Assembly (NCBI GenBank): GCA_019117495.1
Contig: DWZP01000009.1
Location: 3,497-67,496 of the forward strand
Origin: Fusicatenibacter_A intestinipullorum
GTDB taxonomy: Bacteria; Bacillota; Negativicutes; Acidaminococcales; Acidaminococcaceae
Length of the DNA: 64,000 bases
Direction: 5' to 3'
Numbering within the stretch: position 1 is the stretch's first letter; the number at the start of each line of letters is the position of its first letter. Positions 1 to 9,215 of the stretch are shown here, piece by piece. The notes below the pieces were generated by a model. The model saw nothing but the letters and a program-made list of their open reading frames with translations, was not told the origin of the DNA and did no database searches. A program made the position numbers and the translations under genes.

Positions 1-1
1 A

Positions 2-2821
2 TTCGGCGTGGGGCTTGTTGCCACGAACGACCTGCATTATGTTGAAAAAGCTGACGCCGAAGCGCAGGATGTTTTATTGTGCATTCAAACCGCAAGCACG
101 GTGGATGACCCCAAACGCATGAAGTTTGCCAACGACGAGTATTACTTAAAAAGTTACGAGGAAATGGCGGAACATTTTGCCGACTGCCCGGAAGCATTGG
201 AAAATACGGTTAAAATTGCTGAGCGCTGCCATGTGGAGCTGGAGTTTGGGCATCTTTTGCTGCCGGAATTTCCGATACCGGAAAAATATGCCAATGCTAC
301 GGAATATCTGCGCGATTTGTGCCTGCAAGGGCTGCCGCAGCGGTATGCTAAAGCCGACGAAAAGGTTATGCAGCGTTTGGACTACGAACTTGACATTATT
401 GACCGCATGGGTTACAGCTGCTATTTTTTAATTGTATGGGATTTTATTAATTACAGCCGCAAAAACGAAATACCTGTCGGACCTGGGCGCGGCAGTGCGG
501 CGGGCAGCATAGTTGCTTATCTTTTGGGCATTACCAATATCGACCCGTTAAAATACGATTTGCTTTTTGAACGTTTTTTAAACCCGGAACGCGTAAGCAT
601 GCCGGATATTGATACGGATTTTTGTTATGTTAACCGCGGGCGCGTGCTGGAATATATTATTAAGCGCTACGGCAAAGAACGCGTGGCGCAGATTATTACC
701 TTTGGTACATTGCAGGCGCGTGCCGCCGTGCGCGATGTAGGGCGTGCGCTTGATTTGCCTTACAGCTTTGTTGATAATGTTGCCAAAATGATTCCGCGTG
801 AACTTGGCATTACGCTGGAAAAAGCACTGGAAACAAGCAACGATTTTAAGGCGCTATACGACAGCGACGAAAAAGTAAAACGACTGATTGACATTGCCAA
901 AAAGGTTGAAAGAATGCCGCGCAACAGCGGTACGCATGCTGCGGGCGTTGTAATTACACCGCGTGATTTGATTGACTGCGTACCTTTGCAGCTTTCAAAC
1001 GAAGGACTTGTTATTACCCAGTATGATAAAGATAAGGTTGAAAATTTAGGCCTGTTAAAAATGGATTTGCTGGGGCTCAGGACTTTAACCGTTATAGGTG
1101 ATACGCTCCGCTATATTTACGAAACTACCGGAGAAAAAATTGATATAGAAAAAATACCGCTTGATGACGATGCAACCTGCGCCATGCTGCGCCGCGGCGA
1201 TACGCAGGGCGTGTTCCAGCTTGAATCTGAAGGCATGACCAAACTCGTTATGGATTTGGCACCCGAAAAATTCAGCGATTTAATACCTTTGGTGGCATTA
1301 TACCGCCCGGGGCCTTTGGGCACAGGCATGGTGGAAGATTTTATCGCCGGTAAGCACGGCACGCGCACGGCAGACATTCTGCATCCGCTTTTGGAGCCGG
1401 TTTTAAAAGATACTTTCGGCGTTATCCTGTATCAGGAACAGGTAATGCAGATAACTTCCGTACTGGCAGGCTTTACGCTTGGCCAGGCCGATATTCTGCG
1501 CCGCGCCATGGGCAAAAAGAAAGCCAAAGAGCTGGGTTCCATGAAGCAGAAGTTTATTGACGGCGCCAAACAGAACCACGGCATTGACGAAGAAACAAGC
1601 ACGCAGATTTTTGCACTTTTGCAGCACTTTGCAGGTTACGGGTTCAACAAATCACATTCGGCGGCTTACGCGCTTGTAGCTTACCAGACGGCATATTTAA
1701 AACAGCACTGGCCGACTCAGTTTATGGCTGCGTTTTTGTGCAGCATTATGAGCGACAACGATAAATTAAGCTGGTATCTCGGCGTTACCAAGCGCATGGG
1801 CATTAAAATACTGCCGCCGGACGTAAATGAAAGCGGCAGGGAGTTTTCGCCGGTTAAGGGCAATGCAATCCGCTTTGGCATGGCAGGCATTAAAAGCGTG
1901 GGCGAGCAGGTAATTGACGGCATTATAAAAGCACGCGCAAACGGCGGACGCTTTACTTCTATTTTGGATTTCTGCAAACGTGTGCCTTCAAGGCTGATAA
2001 ACAAGCGTGTTATAGAAAACTTAATCAACTGCGGCGCTATGGATTCCTTTGGCGCCAAACGTTCACAGCTGCTTGCCGTTTATGAGCAGGCTGCTGATTT
2101 GGGTGCTTCTTACCAGAAAGATTCTGCCAGCGGGCAGATAGGGCTTTTTGGCGATGACCTTTTTGAAGAAGTGCAGGATATTAAACTGCCGCAGCTTGAC
2201 GAAATGCCAAAAAAATTATTACTTGAAAACGAAAAGAAAATAGTTGGTTTTTATGTTACCGGCCACCCGCTGGACAGTTATTCGGCCGCGCTTGAAAACT
2301 ACACGCAGATATATAAATTAACCGAAGCCGGCGAAGAAATGGACGGAAAATATTATTCCATTGCCGGGTTAATAAGCGGTGTGCGCTTGCGTACAACCAA
2401 AAGCGGCGACACAATGGCTGTTTTAACGCTGGAAGATTTCAGCGGCAGGATAGAAGTGGTTGTGTTTACCCGCCAGTATCACGAGTTTTCCTCGCTGCTG
2501 TATCAGGAAAATGTGGTTTCGGTTGAAGGTCGTTTAAAAGTGGACGAGCGCAGCGTGTCTTTGCAGGCTTCCGGTGTACGCCAGCTTAACGAAACCGGGC
2601 CTGAAATCCATTTAAAAATTACGCGCGATAAGGAAACCGGCAAGGTGCAGCAGGAAATGCGCCGCATTTTTGCAGCTTATCACGGAAACACGCCGCTTTA
2701 CCTGCATTTGCTTTCGTCCGGCAAAACAATTAAAACCGACCGCTGTTTTTGGATTGACGCTACTAACGACGGATTTTTCAAAGAAATTAAAATTTTGCTC
2801 GGCCCGGACTGCCTGCAATAA
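2..2821 (+). CDS. dnaE: DNA polymerase III subunit alpha, 5'-truncated by window edge
   Basis: This is the catalytic subunit of a replicative DNA polymerase of the DnaE type. The frame is open from base 2, so the beginning, including most of the PHP domain, lies outside the window; about 939 of the usual 1100-1150 residues are present. The visible part starts in the end of the PHP domain (LVATNDLHYV). It continues through the polymerase palm with PVGPGRGSAAGS and the catalytic PDIDTDF motif, then the fingers, the tandem helix-hairpin-helix region and a C-terminal OB fold (around MAVLTLEDFSGRIEVVVF). A PolC homologue lies at 20.9-24.6 kb, the usual two-polymerase set of Firmicutes. No frameshift is visible. 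Confidence 0.96.
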   Translation, partial: FGVGLVATNDLHYVEKADAEAQDVLLCIQTASTVDDPKRMKFANDEYYLKSYEEMAEHFADCPEALENTVKIAERCHVELEFGHLLLPEFPIPEKYANATEYLRDLCLQGLPQRYAKADEKVMQRLDYELDIIDRMGYSCYFLIVWDFINYSRKNEIPVGPGRGSAAGSIVAYLLGITNIDPLKYDLLFERFLNPERVSMPDIDTDFCYVNRGRVLEYIIKRYGKERVAQIITFGTLQARAAVRDVGRALDLPYSFVDNVAKMIPRELGITLEKALETSNDFKALYDSDEKVKRLIDIAKKVERMPRNSGTHAAGVVITPRDLIDCVPLQLSNEGLVITQYDKDKVENLGLLKMDLLGLRTLTVIGDTLRYIYETTGEKIDIEKIPLDDDATCAMLRRGDTQGVFQLESEGMTKLVMDLAPEKFSDLIPLVALYRPGPLGTGMVEDFIAGKHGTRTADILHPLLEPVLKDTFGVILYQEQVMQITSVLAGFTLGQADILRRAMGKKKAKELGSMKQKFIDGAKQNHGIDEETSTQIFALLQHFAGYGFNKSHSAAYALVAYQTAYLKQHWPTQFMAAFLCSIMSDNDKLSWYLGVTKRMGIKILPPDVNESGREFSPVKGNAIRFGMAGIKSVGEQVIDGIIKARANGGRFTSILDFCKRVPSRLINKRVIENLINCGAMDSFGAKRSQLLAVYEQAADLGASYQKDSASGQIGLFGDDLFEEVQDIKLPQLDEMPKKLLLENEKKIVGFYVTGHPLDSYSAALENYTQIYKLTEAGEEMDGKYYSIAGLISGVRLRTTKSGDTMAVLTLEDFSGRIEVVVFTRQYHEFSSLLYQENVVSVEGRLKVDERSVSLQASGVRQLNETGPEIHLKITRDKETGKVQQEMRRIFAAYHGNTPLYLHLLSSGKTIKTDRCFWIDATNDGFFKEIKILLGPDCLQ

Positions 2822-2936
2822 CAAAGAAACAGGCAGGAGTTTAACTAAAATAATGTTTATGCTTGCAAGAGGGCGTTAAAAACTGTAAAATAGGTATGTA
2901 TATAATTATGTTTATAAAGATTCTGGGAGGTCGCTT

Positions 2937-3731
2937 ATGAATATTGTAGTATGTCTTAAACAGGTTCCGGATACTTCCGAAGTAAAGCTCAATCCGGAAA
3001 CCAACACCCTTATCAGGGACGGAGTGCAGAATATCATGAATCCGTTTGACCGTCAGGCACTTGAAACTGCCCTTATTTTAAAAGATGCCAACGGTGCTAA
3101 AGTTACGGTAGTATCCATGGGGCCCCCGCAGGCTGAAGAAATTTTAAAAGAAGCAATTTCCATGGGTGCCGATGAAGCAGTGCTGGTTAGTGACCGTGCA
3201 CTGGCAGGCAGCGATACCCTGGCAACCAGCTTTGCGCTTGCAGGTGTTGTAAAAAGCCTTGGCGATGTAGACCTTGTTTTGTGCGGCAAACAGGCTGTTG
3301 ACGGCGATACCGCGCAGGTTGGCCCGGAAATGGCTGAACATCTTGGTTTCCCGCAGGCAACAGGCGCATTAAAAGTAAGCGTTGACGGCAATAAAGTTCT
3401 GGTTGACCGTGAAAACGAAAGCAGCAGCCAGACCCTTACTGTGGAAATGCCTGCCCTTGTAACCGTTACCAGAGCTGAAAAAGAGCCGCGTTTTGCCAGC
3501 ATTAAAGGCAAAATGAAAGCAAGAAAAGCTGTTATTCCCGTTAAAACAGCAGCAGAACTCGGCATTGATACCACAATGATTGGCCTTTCCGGTTCTCCTA
3601 CCAAAGTTAAAAAAGTTTTCACTCCTCCTGTTCCCGAGGTTAACAGTGAAATCATTAATGAAGAAGATACCGATAAAGCAGTTGATATGCTGATTGAAAA
3701 ACTTGTACAGGCAAATATTATTACTCGTTGA
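2937..3731 (+). CDS. etfB: Electron transfer flavoprotein subunit beta
   Basis: This 264-residue EtfB forms a heterodimer with EtfA, encoded 11 bases downstream, and moves electrons between flavin dehydrogenases and other carriers in the cytoplasm. The start MNIVVCLKQVPDTSEVKL and the segment VTVTRAEKEPRFASIKGKMK are typical of the family. GGGAGG lies 6 bases before the ATG. No acyl-CoA dehydrogenase or other flavoprotein partner is adjacent, so the physiological partner cannot be read from context. In anaerobes such Etf pairs often take part in flavin-based electron bifurcation; that role is inference here. Confidence 0.95.
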   Translation: MNIVVCLKQVPDTSEVKLNPETNTLIRDGVQNIMNPFDRQALETALILKDANGAKVTVVSMGPPQAEEILKEAISMGADEAVLVSDRALAGSDTLATSFALAGVVKSLGDVDLVLCGKQAVDGDTAQVGPEMAEHLGFPQATGALKVSVDGNKVLVDRENESSSQTLTVEMPALVTVTRAEKEPRFASIKGKMKARKAVIPVKTAAELGIDTTMIGLSGSPTKVKKVFTPPVPEVNSEIINEEDTDKAVDMLIEKLVQANIITR

Positions 3732-3742
3732 GGTGAAATGAC

Positions 3743-4936
3743 ATGGCAATTAAAATAGATAAAGAACAATGCATTGGCTGCGAATCCTGTGTTGCAACCT
3801 GCCCGGCAGGCGCGCTCAGCATGGAGGACGGCAAAGCATCCGTTAACCAGGATACCTGCATTTCCTGCGGCGCATGCGTGGGCGAATGCCCGGTTGGCGC
3901 AATCAGCATGGAAAAAGCTGAGAAAAAAGAAGTAGCTAACAGCGAAGGCAAAGACCTTTGGGTTATGGCTGAACTTGAAAAAGGCGAGCCTGTTGGCGTA
4001 ACTTATGAACTTTTGGGCGAAGTTTCCGAACTGGCTGCCAAATGCGGACAGCGCTGCTGCGCAGTGCTTGTTGCTGCCGAAGCAGGCGATATTCCCCAAA
4101 AACTTATTGCTGCAGGTGCGGATGTTGTTTATACCGTAACCGGCGCCGAATATGCTGAATATAATACTGACCTTTATACAAATGCTTTCTGCGAACTGGC
4201 AGAAGCATATAAACCCAGCGCAGTAATGTTTGGCGCTACTGTTGACGGCCGTGACCTTGCACCGCGCATTGCAGCACGCTTAAAAACCGGCCTCTGTGCC
4301 GACTGCACAGGCCTTGATATTGCCGGTGACCTTGTAGAATGGACCCGTCCGGCACTGGGCGGCAATATTCTGGCAACTATTGTCTGCGACGAACACCGCC
4401 CGCAGATGGGTACCGTGCGTCCTAAAGTATTTAAAGCAAAAGAAGCGGATGCTTCCAGAACCGGTGAAGTTATCAGCTATGAAGTAAAAAATAAAGTTGA
4501 ATCTAAGGTAAGCCTTGTACGCAAAGAAGAAATTACCGAAGCAGGCAGCATTAAAATTGAAGATGCTGAAGTTGTATGCTCCGGCGGCCGCGGACTTGGC
4601 TGCTGCGACAACTTTAAAATGCTGGAAGAACTTGCAGCGCTGTTTGAAAACGGCAGCGTAGGCGGTTCCCGCGCAGTTGTTGATGAAGGCTGGATTGACC
4701 ACGCCCATCAGGTTGGCCAGTCCGGTAAAACCGTAACGCCGAAAGTATATTTTGCTTTTGGTATTTCCGGTGCTATCCAGCATCTTGCAGGCATGAGTTC
4801 TTCCGATGTTATTATTGCCGTTAATAAAGACGCCAATGCGCCTATCTTTAAAGTAGCGCAGTATGGCATTGTCGGCGATGCCAAGGAAATTCTGCCTAAA
4901 CTTATTGCCAAAATTAAAGCATTTAAAGAGGCTTAA
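3743..4936 (+). CDS. etfA: Electron transfer flavoprotein subunit alpha with N-terminal ferredoxin domain
   Basis: This 397-residue EtfA has an N-terminal 2[4Fe-4S] ferredoxin module (residues about 8-55, with CIGCESCVATCP and CISCGACVGECP) ahead of the normal alpha-subunit domains. The C-terminal FAD domain shows QVGQSGKTVTPKVYFAFGIS and a following HLAGM segment. It is co-transcribed with etfB. Ferredoxin-fused EtfA is known from anaerobes, where the extra clusters can connect the flavins to ferredoxin; the exact reaction here is unknown. Length and sequence appear intact. Confidence 0.94.
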   Translation: MAIKIDKEQCIGCESCVATCPAGALSMEDGKASVNQDTCISCGACVGECPVGAISMEKAEKKEVANSEGKDLWVMAELEKGEPVGVTYELLGEVSELAAKCGQRCCAVLVAAEAGDIPQKLIAAGADVVYTVTGAEYAEYNTDLYTNAFCELAEAYKPSAVMFGATVDGRDLAPRIAARLKTGLCADCTGLDIAGDLVEWTRPALGGNILATIVCDEHRPQMGTVRPKVFKAKEADASRTGEVISYEVKNKVESKVSLVRKEEITEAGSIKIEDAEVVCSGGRGLGCCDNFKMLEELAALFENGSVGGSRAVVDEGWIDHAHQVGQSGKTVTPKVYFAFGISGAIQHLAGMSSSDVIIAVNKDANAPIFKVAQYGIVGDAKEILPKLIAKIKAFKEA

Positions 4937-4952
4937 CGGAGGTTTAATATTT

Positions 4953-5156
4953 GTGTGGAAAGTAGTTTATATTGCGCAGACTAAAGAGAACGCGCAGGAG
5001 ATTAAAGAACTGCTTACAAACAATGGCTTTCTGATACAGATGAATGTAGCCGGAGCTAAAAAAGGTGGACAGGGGGGCGCTTATGAAATCAGCGTCCCTT
5101 ACTCCGAAGCAGAAGATGCTTATGAGGTGCTTTGCGAGAACCGTTTTCGCGCGTAA
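4953..5156 (+). CDS. Small conserved protein between etfA and pyk (DUF2007-like?)
   Basis: This 67-residue protein starts at GTG with GGAGG 10 bases upstream. It lies 16 bases after etfA and 14 bases before pyk, so it belongs to the same transcript. The sequence begins MWKVVYIAQTKENAQEIKEL and ends in an acidic, helical stretch. It resembles the small proteins near pfkA/pyk in Clostridia that are often mislabelled glutamate decarboxylase, and the DUF2007 putative signal-transducing fold. No catalytic motif is visible. The function is unknown; a regulatory role in glycolysis would be a guess. Confidence 0.75.
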   Translation: MWKVVYIAQTKENAQEIKELLTNNGFLIQMNVAGAKKGGQGGAYEISVPYSEAEDAYEVLCENRFRA

Positions 5157-5170
5157 GCCGGAGGAATATT

Positions 5171-6928
5171 ATGAAAAAAACCAAAATTATCTGCACTATG
5201 GGCCCAAGCACGGACGACGCTGCTTTACTGGCAGAAATGATGCGTTCCGGCATGGACCTGGCACGTTTTAATTTTTCGCATGGCTGCCATGAAGACCATG
5301 CGCGCCGTGTGGAATTAGTGCGCAAAGCTGCCGCCGAAGTTGAAAAACCAATAGCTTTAATTGCCGATACCAAGGGGCCTGAGATGCGCCTTGGTATTTT
5401 TAAAGAAGGCAGGGTTATTTTAAAAGAGGGCGACAGTTTTACGCTTACAACAGAAGAAATTGAAGGCACGCAGGAAATTTCCTATGTAAATTACGACGGT
5501 TTGCCGGAAGAATTGCAGCCCGGCAACGCAATCCTTCTTTCGGACGGGCTTTTGGCGCTTGAAGTAACGGATGTTGATGTACAGGGCGGCAAAATTTATA
5601 CCAAAGTTGTGCATGGCGGCGAAATCAGCTCGCGCAAACGCGTAGCCTGCCCCGGTGTGGAACTGAAACTGCCGTTTTTATCCGAACAGGATATCAGCGA
5701 CATTACTTTTGCCGCAAAACTCGGTATGGATTATGTTGCGGCTTCGTTTGTGCAAAAAGCGGATGATGTGCTTGCCATACGCCGCGTGCTGGAAGAAGTT
5801 GGTTCTTCCATGGGCATTATATCCAAAATTGAAAACCATGCCGGTGTAAAAAATATTGAAGAAATTATTGCCGTTTCCGACGGCGTTATGGTTGCCCGCG
5901 GTGACCTTGGCGTGGAAATACCTGCCGAAGTTGTGCCGCTGGTACAGAAAAATATTATCCGCAGCTGCAACAAGGCAGGCAAACCTGTAATTACCGCAAC
6001 GCAGATGCTTGAAAGCATGATTACCAGTTACCGTGCTACCCGTGCGGAAGCAAGCGATATTGCCAATGCAATTTTTGACGGTACTGACGATATTATGCTC
6101 AGCGGCGAAACAGCGTCCGGCAAATATCCGCTGGAAGCGGTGCGCACCATGGCTAAAATTGCCGAGCAGACCGAAACTGCGCTTGATTATGCCCAGATTT
6201 TTAAAAACAAGGGCATTGGCGAACGCATCCATTCAACGGAAGCCATCAGCCATGCAACCGTGCAGATTGCGCAGGAGCTTGGCAGTGACGCCATTGTAAG
6301 CATTACGGAATCGGGCTTTACGGCACGCATGCTTGCCAAATACCGCCCGGCGGCAGGTGTAATAGGCGTATCGCGCCATCCGCAGACGGTACGGGCCATG
6401 CAGCTTTACTGGGGCGTTTGCCCGGTATTGGGGCCGTGGTCTGACAATACCGACGAATTGATAGAAAGCTCTTTAAGCTGCGTTAAAAAATGCGGCCTCG
6501 TTAAAGACGGCGATAATGTTATTGTTACGGCCGGTGTTCCGGTTGGCAAGCCAGGCACGACAAACCTTATTAAAGTTGTTGCCATGAGCAGAAAGCTTGT
6601 CAGCGGTGTTGGCATTGGCCTGCAATCGATAACCGGCGTGGTATGCAGATGCACAAAACCGGAAGATTTTACCGGCAAACTTAAAGCCGGGGATATACTT
6701 GTGGTTGACGTTCTGCCTGATGAAGCAGGAAAATACGCGGCTGCGGCAGGCGCTATTATTGCCGAAGAAGGCGGCCTTACTTCCACTGCCGCAATTGTTG
6801 CCGTAGGCTGCGGCGTTCCGGCCATAGTTGGCGCGTGCGGAGCCATGCAGTCGCTGAAAGACGGCACAACCGTTACCGTTGATACGGTGAGCGGCATTGT
6901 GTATGAAGGTACCAGCAATATTATGTAA
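5171..6928 (+). CDS. pyk: Pyruvate kinase with C-terminal PEP-utiliser mobile domain
   Basis: Pyruvate kinase converts phosphoenolpyruvate and ADP to pyruvate and ATP in glycolysis. The ATG at 5171 follows GGAGG by 7 bases and gives 585 residues. The TIM barrel shows KIICTMGPSTDDAAL at the start and MVARGDLGVEIP and ITATQMLESMI in the active site. From about residue 480 there is an extra domain of the PEP-utilising-enzyme mobile type, as in Bacillus pyruvate kinases. Its GGLTSTAAIVA motif has Thr where the phosphotransfer families have His, so this domain is probably structural. It is the likely last glycolytic gene of the etf transcript. Confidence 0.96.
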   Translation: MKKTKIICTMGPSTDDAALLAEMMRSGMDLARFNFSHGCHEDHARRVELVRKAAAEVEKPIALIADTKGPEMRLGIFKEGRVILKEGDSFTLTTEEIEGTQEISYVNYDGLPEELQPGNAILLSDGLLALEVTDVDVQGGKIYTKVVHGGEISSRKRVACPGVELKLPFLSEQDISDITFAAKLGMDYVAASFVQKADDVLAIRRVLEEVGSSMGIISKIENHAGVKNIEEIIAVSDGVMVARGDLGVEIPAEVVPLVQKNIIRSCNKAGKPVITATQMLESMITSYRATRAEASDIANAIFDGTDDIMLSGETASGKYPLEAVRTMAKIAEQTETALDYAQIFKNKGIGERIHSTEAISHATVQIAQELGSDAIVSITESGFTARMLAKYRPAAGVIGVSRHPQTVRAMQLYWGVCPVLGPWSDNTDELIESSLSCVKKCGLVKDGDNVIVTAGVPVGKPGTTNLIKVVAMSRKLVSGVGIGLQSITGVVCRCTKPEDFTGKLKAGDILVVDVLPDEAGKYAAAAGAIIAEEGGLTSTAAIVAVGCGVPAIVGACGAMQSLKDGTTVTVDTVSGIVYEGTSNIM

Positions 6929-6942
6929 ACAGGAGTTTTGAA

Positions 6943-8034
6943 ATGGCAGCCGATAATGAATTGGAAAATTTAAAAACAGATTGCATTACCGCGCTGCGTA
7001 AAGGTGACGAAGATGCTTTTGATGCGGCAGCTTTAAAATTTCAGGAATCTTCAGCCGGAGATTTGCAGTTTAAAATGGAAACCCTCGGGCTGCTGGCCTG
7101 CCTGGCGTTAAAGCAGAATTACTGCCGCAGCGCGCTGAAAGCACTTAATTTATTATCTGTTTGTTCACTGGACATAGCTCCGGAGGATGCACAAACAGAA
7201 AATGTTTTTTTGCAGAATCTGCGCTATGCCGCTGTAATGGCGGCGCGTACGCATAATAAAGATATTTTTGCCGCTGCTGTAAGCAAACTGGCGGTGCGTT
7301 ACGCTAAAAATAATTACATTAAGGAAAACTCAGGCGCTTTTATCAGTGTTTTGAATGCCTTGATGTTTATTGCGGCCGACCGCCGCTATACAGACATTTT
7401 GCCGATGCTGCGCTGGCTGAGCCTGCGTTTGTGCAGAAACGAAAATGTTACGGAAGAACTGCTGCTTCCGTTTCTGCGCGGGTGGGCGTGCCTTGCGGCG
7501 CAGGCGGCAAGGCGAGGCTGGCATGATGTTGCAAACCAGCTTTTAAACGGCTTGTTTTACTTTTTGCTTAAACAGCGCAGCTTTACTTTAACCCGCAGTA
7601 TTTTAATGTATGTTATGCTGCACATGCAGATGTATGCAGCGTGGGACGGCGTTGCCAAAGCGTTTGAAGTATATGCGCCGGTGCAGAATTTTTCGCTGGT
7701 TTTGCTGAAACAAATGTTAAAGGAAGCTGACGGAAAACTGCGCATTAAAACAGTACGTTTGCTTTTGCGCTCCTGGCGTGATTTTATTGCCGCGGCGGCG
7801 CGGCAGGCCATGGAGGACGAACTAAGCCTTTACCAGAGCTGGTTTTCGTATGGCGAAGCAAAAGAAAGCAAAAAGTACCGGCAGCGCAGCCGCCTTTTTA
7901 TTCAGTTTACGCTGGGGTATTGGGCAGCACAACAGCCGCGAACTAGCAAAAAACAGCTTAAATACCTGAAAAATATTTTTGAGCAGGACCTTGTAAAAGA
8001 TAAATATTTGCAGCTTTTAGAAGATGTTCGCTGA
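6943..8034 (+). CDS. Hypothetical helical protein downstream of pyk
   Basis: I do not recognise this 363-residue protein. It starts at ATG with CAGGAG upstream, 14 bases after pyk, and is followed directly by a terminator, so it is the last gene of the etf-pyk transcript. It has no signal peptide and no clear membrane segment. It is almost entirely predicted helix, rich in Leu, Ala and aromatic residues (for example LLGLLACLALKQNYCRSALKA-like repeats), with basic residues near the C-terminus. Helical repeats of the TPR/HEAT kind are possible. No catalytic motif is visible. Confidence 0.8.
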   Translation: MAADNELENLKTDCITALRKGDEDAFDAAALKFQESSAGDLQFKMETLGLLACLALKQNYCRSALKALNLLSVCSLDIAPEDAQTENVFLQNLRYAAVMAARTHNKDIFAAAVSKLAVRYAKNNYIKENSGAFISVLNALMFIAADRRYTDILPMLRWLSLRLCRNENVTEELLLPFLRGWACLAAQAARRGWHDVANQLLNGLFYFLLKQRSFTLTRSILMYVMLHMQMYAAWDGVAKAFEVYAPVQNFSLVLLKQMLKEADGKLRIKTVRLLLRSWRDFIAAAARQAMEDELSLYQSWFSYGEAKESKKYRQRSRLFIQFTLGYWAAQQPRTSKKQLKYLKNIFEQDLVKDKYLQLLEDVR

Positions 8035-8039
8035 AAGAA

Positions 8040-8068
8040 GGGCAGTTATAAATATAGCTGCCCTTTTT
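8040..8068 (+). terminator. Rho-independent terminator after the pyk-linked gene
   Basis: GGGCAG pairs with CTGCCC across an AT-rich loop and is followed by TTTTT. It begins 6 bases after the stop codon of the preceding gene. Confidence 0.85.
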
Positions 8069-8118
8069 GTATAATCTGTGTAAAATTTATGTATTAAATA
8101 TTTTCAGGCTTTTACAAA

Positions 8119-8127
8119 TGGTATAAT
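8119..8127 (+). promoter_or_regulatory. Extended -10 promoter
   Basis: TGGTATAAT matches an extended -10 box; no good -35 is seen. It lies 33 bases before the ATG at 8160. Confidence 0.5.
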
Positions 8128-8159
8128 AAAATTAGTTGTATTTAGGGAGGGACGAATTT

Positions 8160-9215
8160 ATGAGTAACTATTCATTGCCGCTTTTTATGCAGGTTAAAGC
8201 AAATGCAGTTACCGACCTTAATAAAAATCTTAATTTATATATGCCAAAGCTGGTATTTGCCAAAACTTTAATTTTAACAACGGAAGGCCTGCTGCAAACG
8301 CTTGACAGGAAAGTAAAAATACTTTTAAACCAGCTGCGCGGCTATGAAATTGTAACGGTTAAAGAAAGTTCATTTGATTTTGCTGTGGAAGTGGCAAAAA
8401 AAGTTGCCATGAATAATATACGCCTTGTTATAGGCCTCGGCGGCGGAACGGCGCTTGATACGGCAAAATATGCTGCTTTTGTTGCCAACGTTGCCTATAT
8501 TGCCATTCCAACGGCTCTCAGTAATGACGGTGTATGTTCGCCCGTATCGGTGCTTTTGGCGCAGAACGGACGCCGCCACTCGTTTACTTCTAAAATTCCG
8601 GACGGGCTTTTAATTGATACGGACATTATTTTTGAAGCGCCGCGCCTTTTACTGAAAGCAGGTGTGGGGGATACTATCAGCAACTATACTGCTCTTTATG
8701 ACTGGCAGCTCGGCTGCGACGAAAACAATGACCGCCCCAACGATTTTGCCTACATGCTTTCGGAAACGGCGTTCAACTCGCTTTTATATTCGGAAGAAAA
8801 ATCGCTTACATCAATTCCGGGCATTAAAATGCTGGCGCAGTCTTTGGTGCTGAGCGGGCTTTCCATGCAGCTTGCAGGAAATTCGCGCCCCTGCAGCGGT
8901 TCGGAGCATCTGTTCAGCCATGCTATGGATGAACTTTTTGACCATAATATTCCGCACGGCATTCTGGTAGCCATGGGCAGCGTTGTTTCGTGCAAATTGC
9001 AGGGCAGGGATCATCATGTGGTGCTTGACTTTTTAAAAGCCTATGATATCAGCGTTAACCCGGCAAAACTTGGCATAACAGAAGACATGTTTATAAAGGC
9101 GTGGATGTTTGCCAAAGAAGTGCGCAAAGAACGCTATACCATTCTTAATAAAATTAATCTTACGGAAGAACTTTTCCGCCAGCTGTATGTAGCAATGCTG
9201 GATGAATGTGAATGA
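8160..9215 (+). CDS. sn-glycerol-1-phosphate dehydrogenase-like protein (AraM/EgsA family)
   Basis: This 351-residue protein belongs to the iron-containing alcohol dehydrogenase / glycerol-1-phosphate dehydrogenase superfamily. The nucleotide-binding motif IGLGGGTALDTAKYAA is followed by AIPTALSNDGVCSPVSVL, the arrangement seen in AraM/EgsA enzymes that reduce dihydroxyacetone phosphate to glycerol 1-phosphate. Metal ligands are probably in the GSEHLFSHAMDE and IPHGILVAMG segments. The ATG at 8160 has GGGAGGG upstream. It overlaps the next gene by 4 bases. Close relatives include glycerol and 3-dehydroquinate dehydrogenases, so the substrate is inferred. Confidence 0.8.
   Translation: MSNYSLPLFMQVKANAVTDLNKNLNLYMPKLVFAKTLILTTEGLLQTLDRKVKILLNQLRGYEIVTVKESSFDFAVEVAKKVAMNNIRLVIGLGGGTALDTAKYAAFVANVAYIAIPTALSNDGVCSPVSVLLAQNGRRHSFTSKIPDGLLIDTDIIFEAPRLLLKAGVGDTISNYTALYDWQLGCDENNDRPNDFAYMLSETAFNSLLYSEEKSLTSIPGIKMLAQSLVLSGLSMQLAGNSRPCSGSEHLFSHAMDELFDHNIPHGILVAMGSVVSCKLQGRDHHVVLDFLKAYDISVNPAKLGITEDMFIKAWMFAKEVRKERYTILNKINLTEELFRQLYVAMLDECE

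Noticed and set aside
3053..4099. Minus-strand 348-codon frame
   Set aside because: It runs antisense to etfB and etfA, which have strong family motifs; it shows no ribosome-binding site and no recognisable protein.
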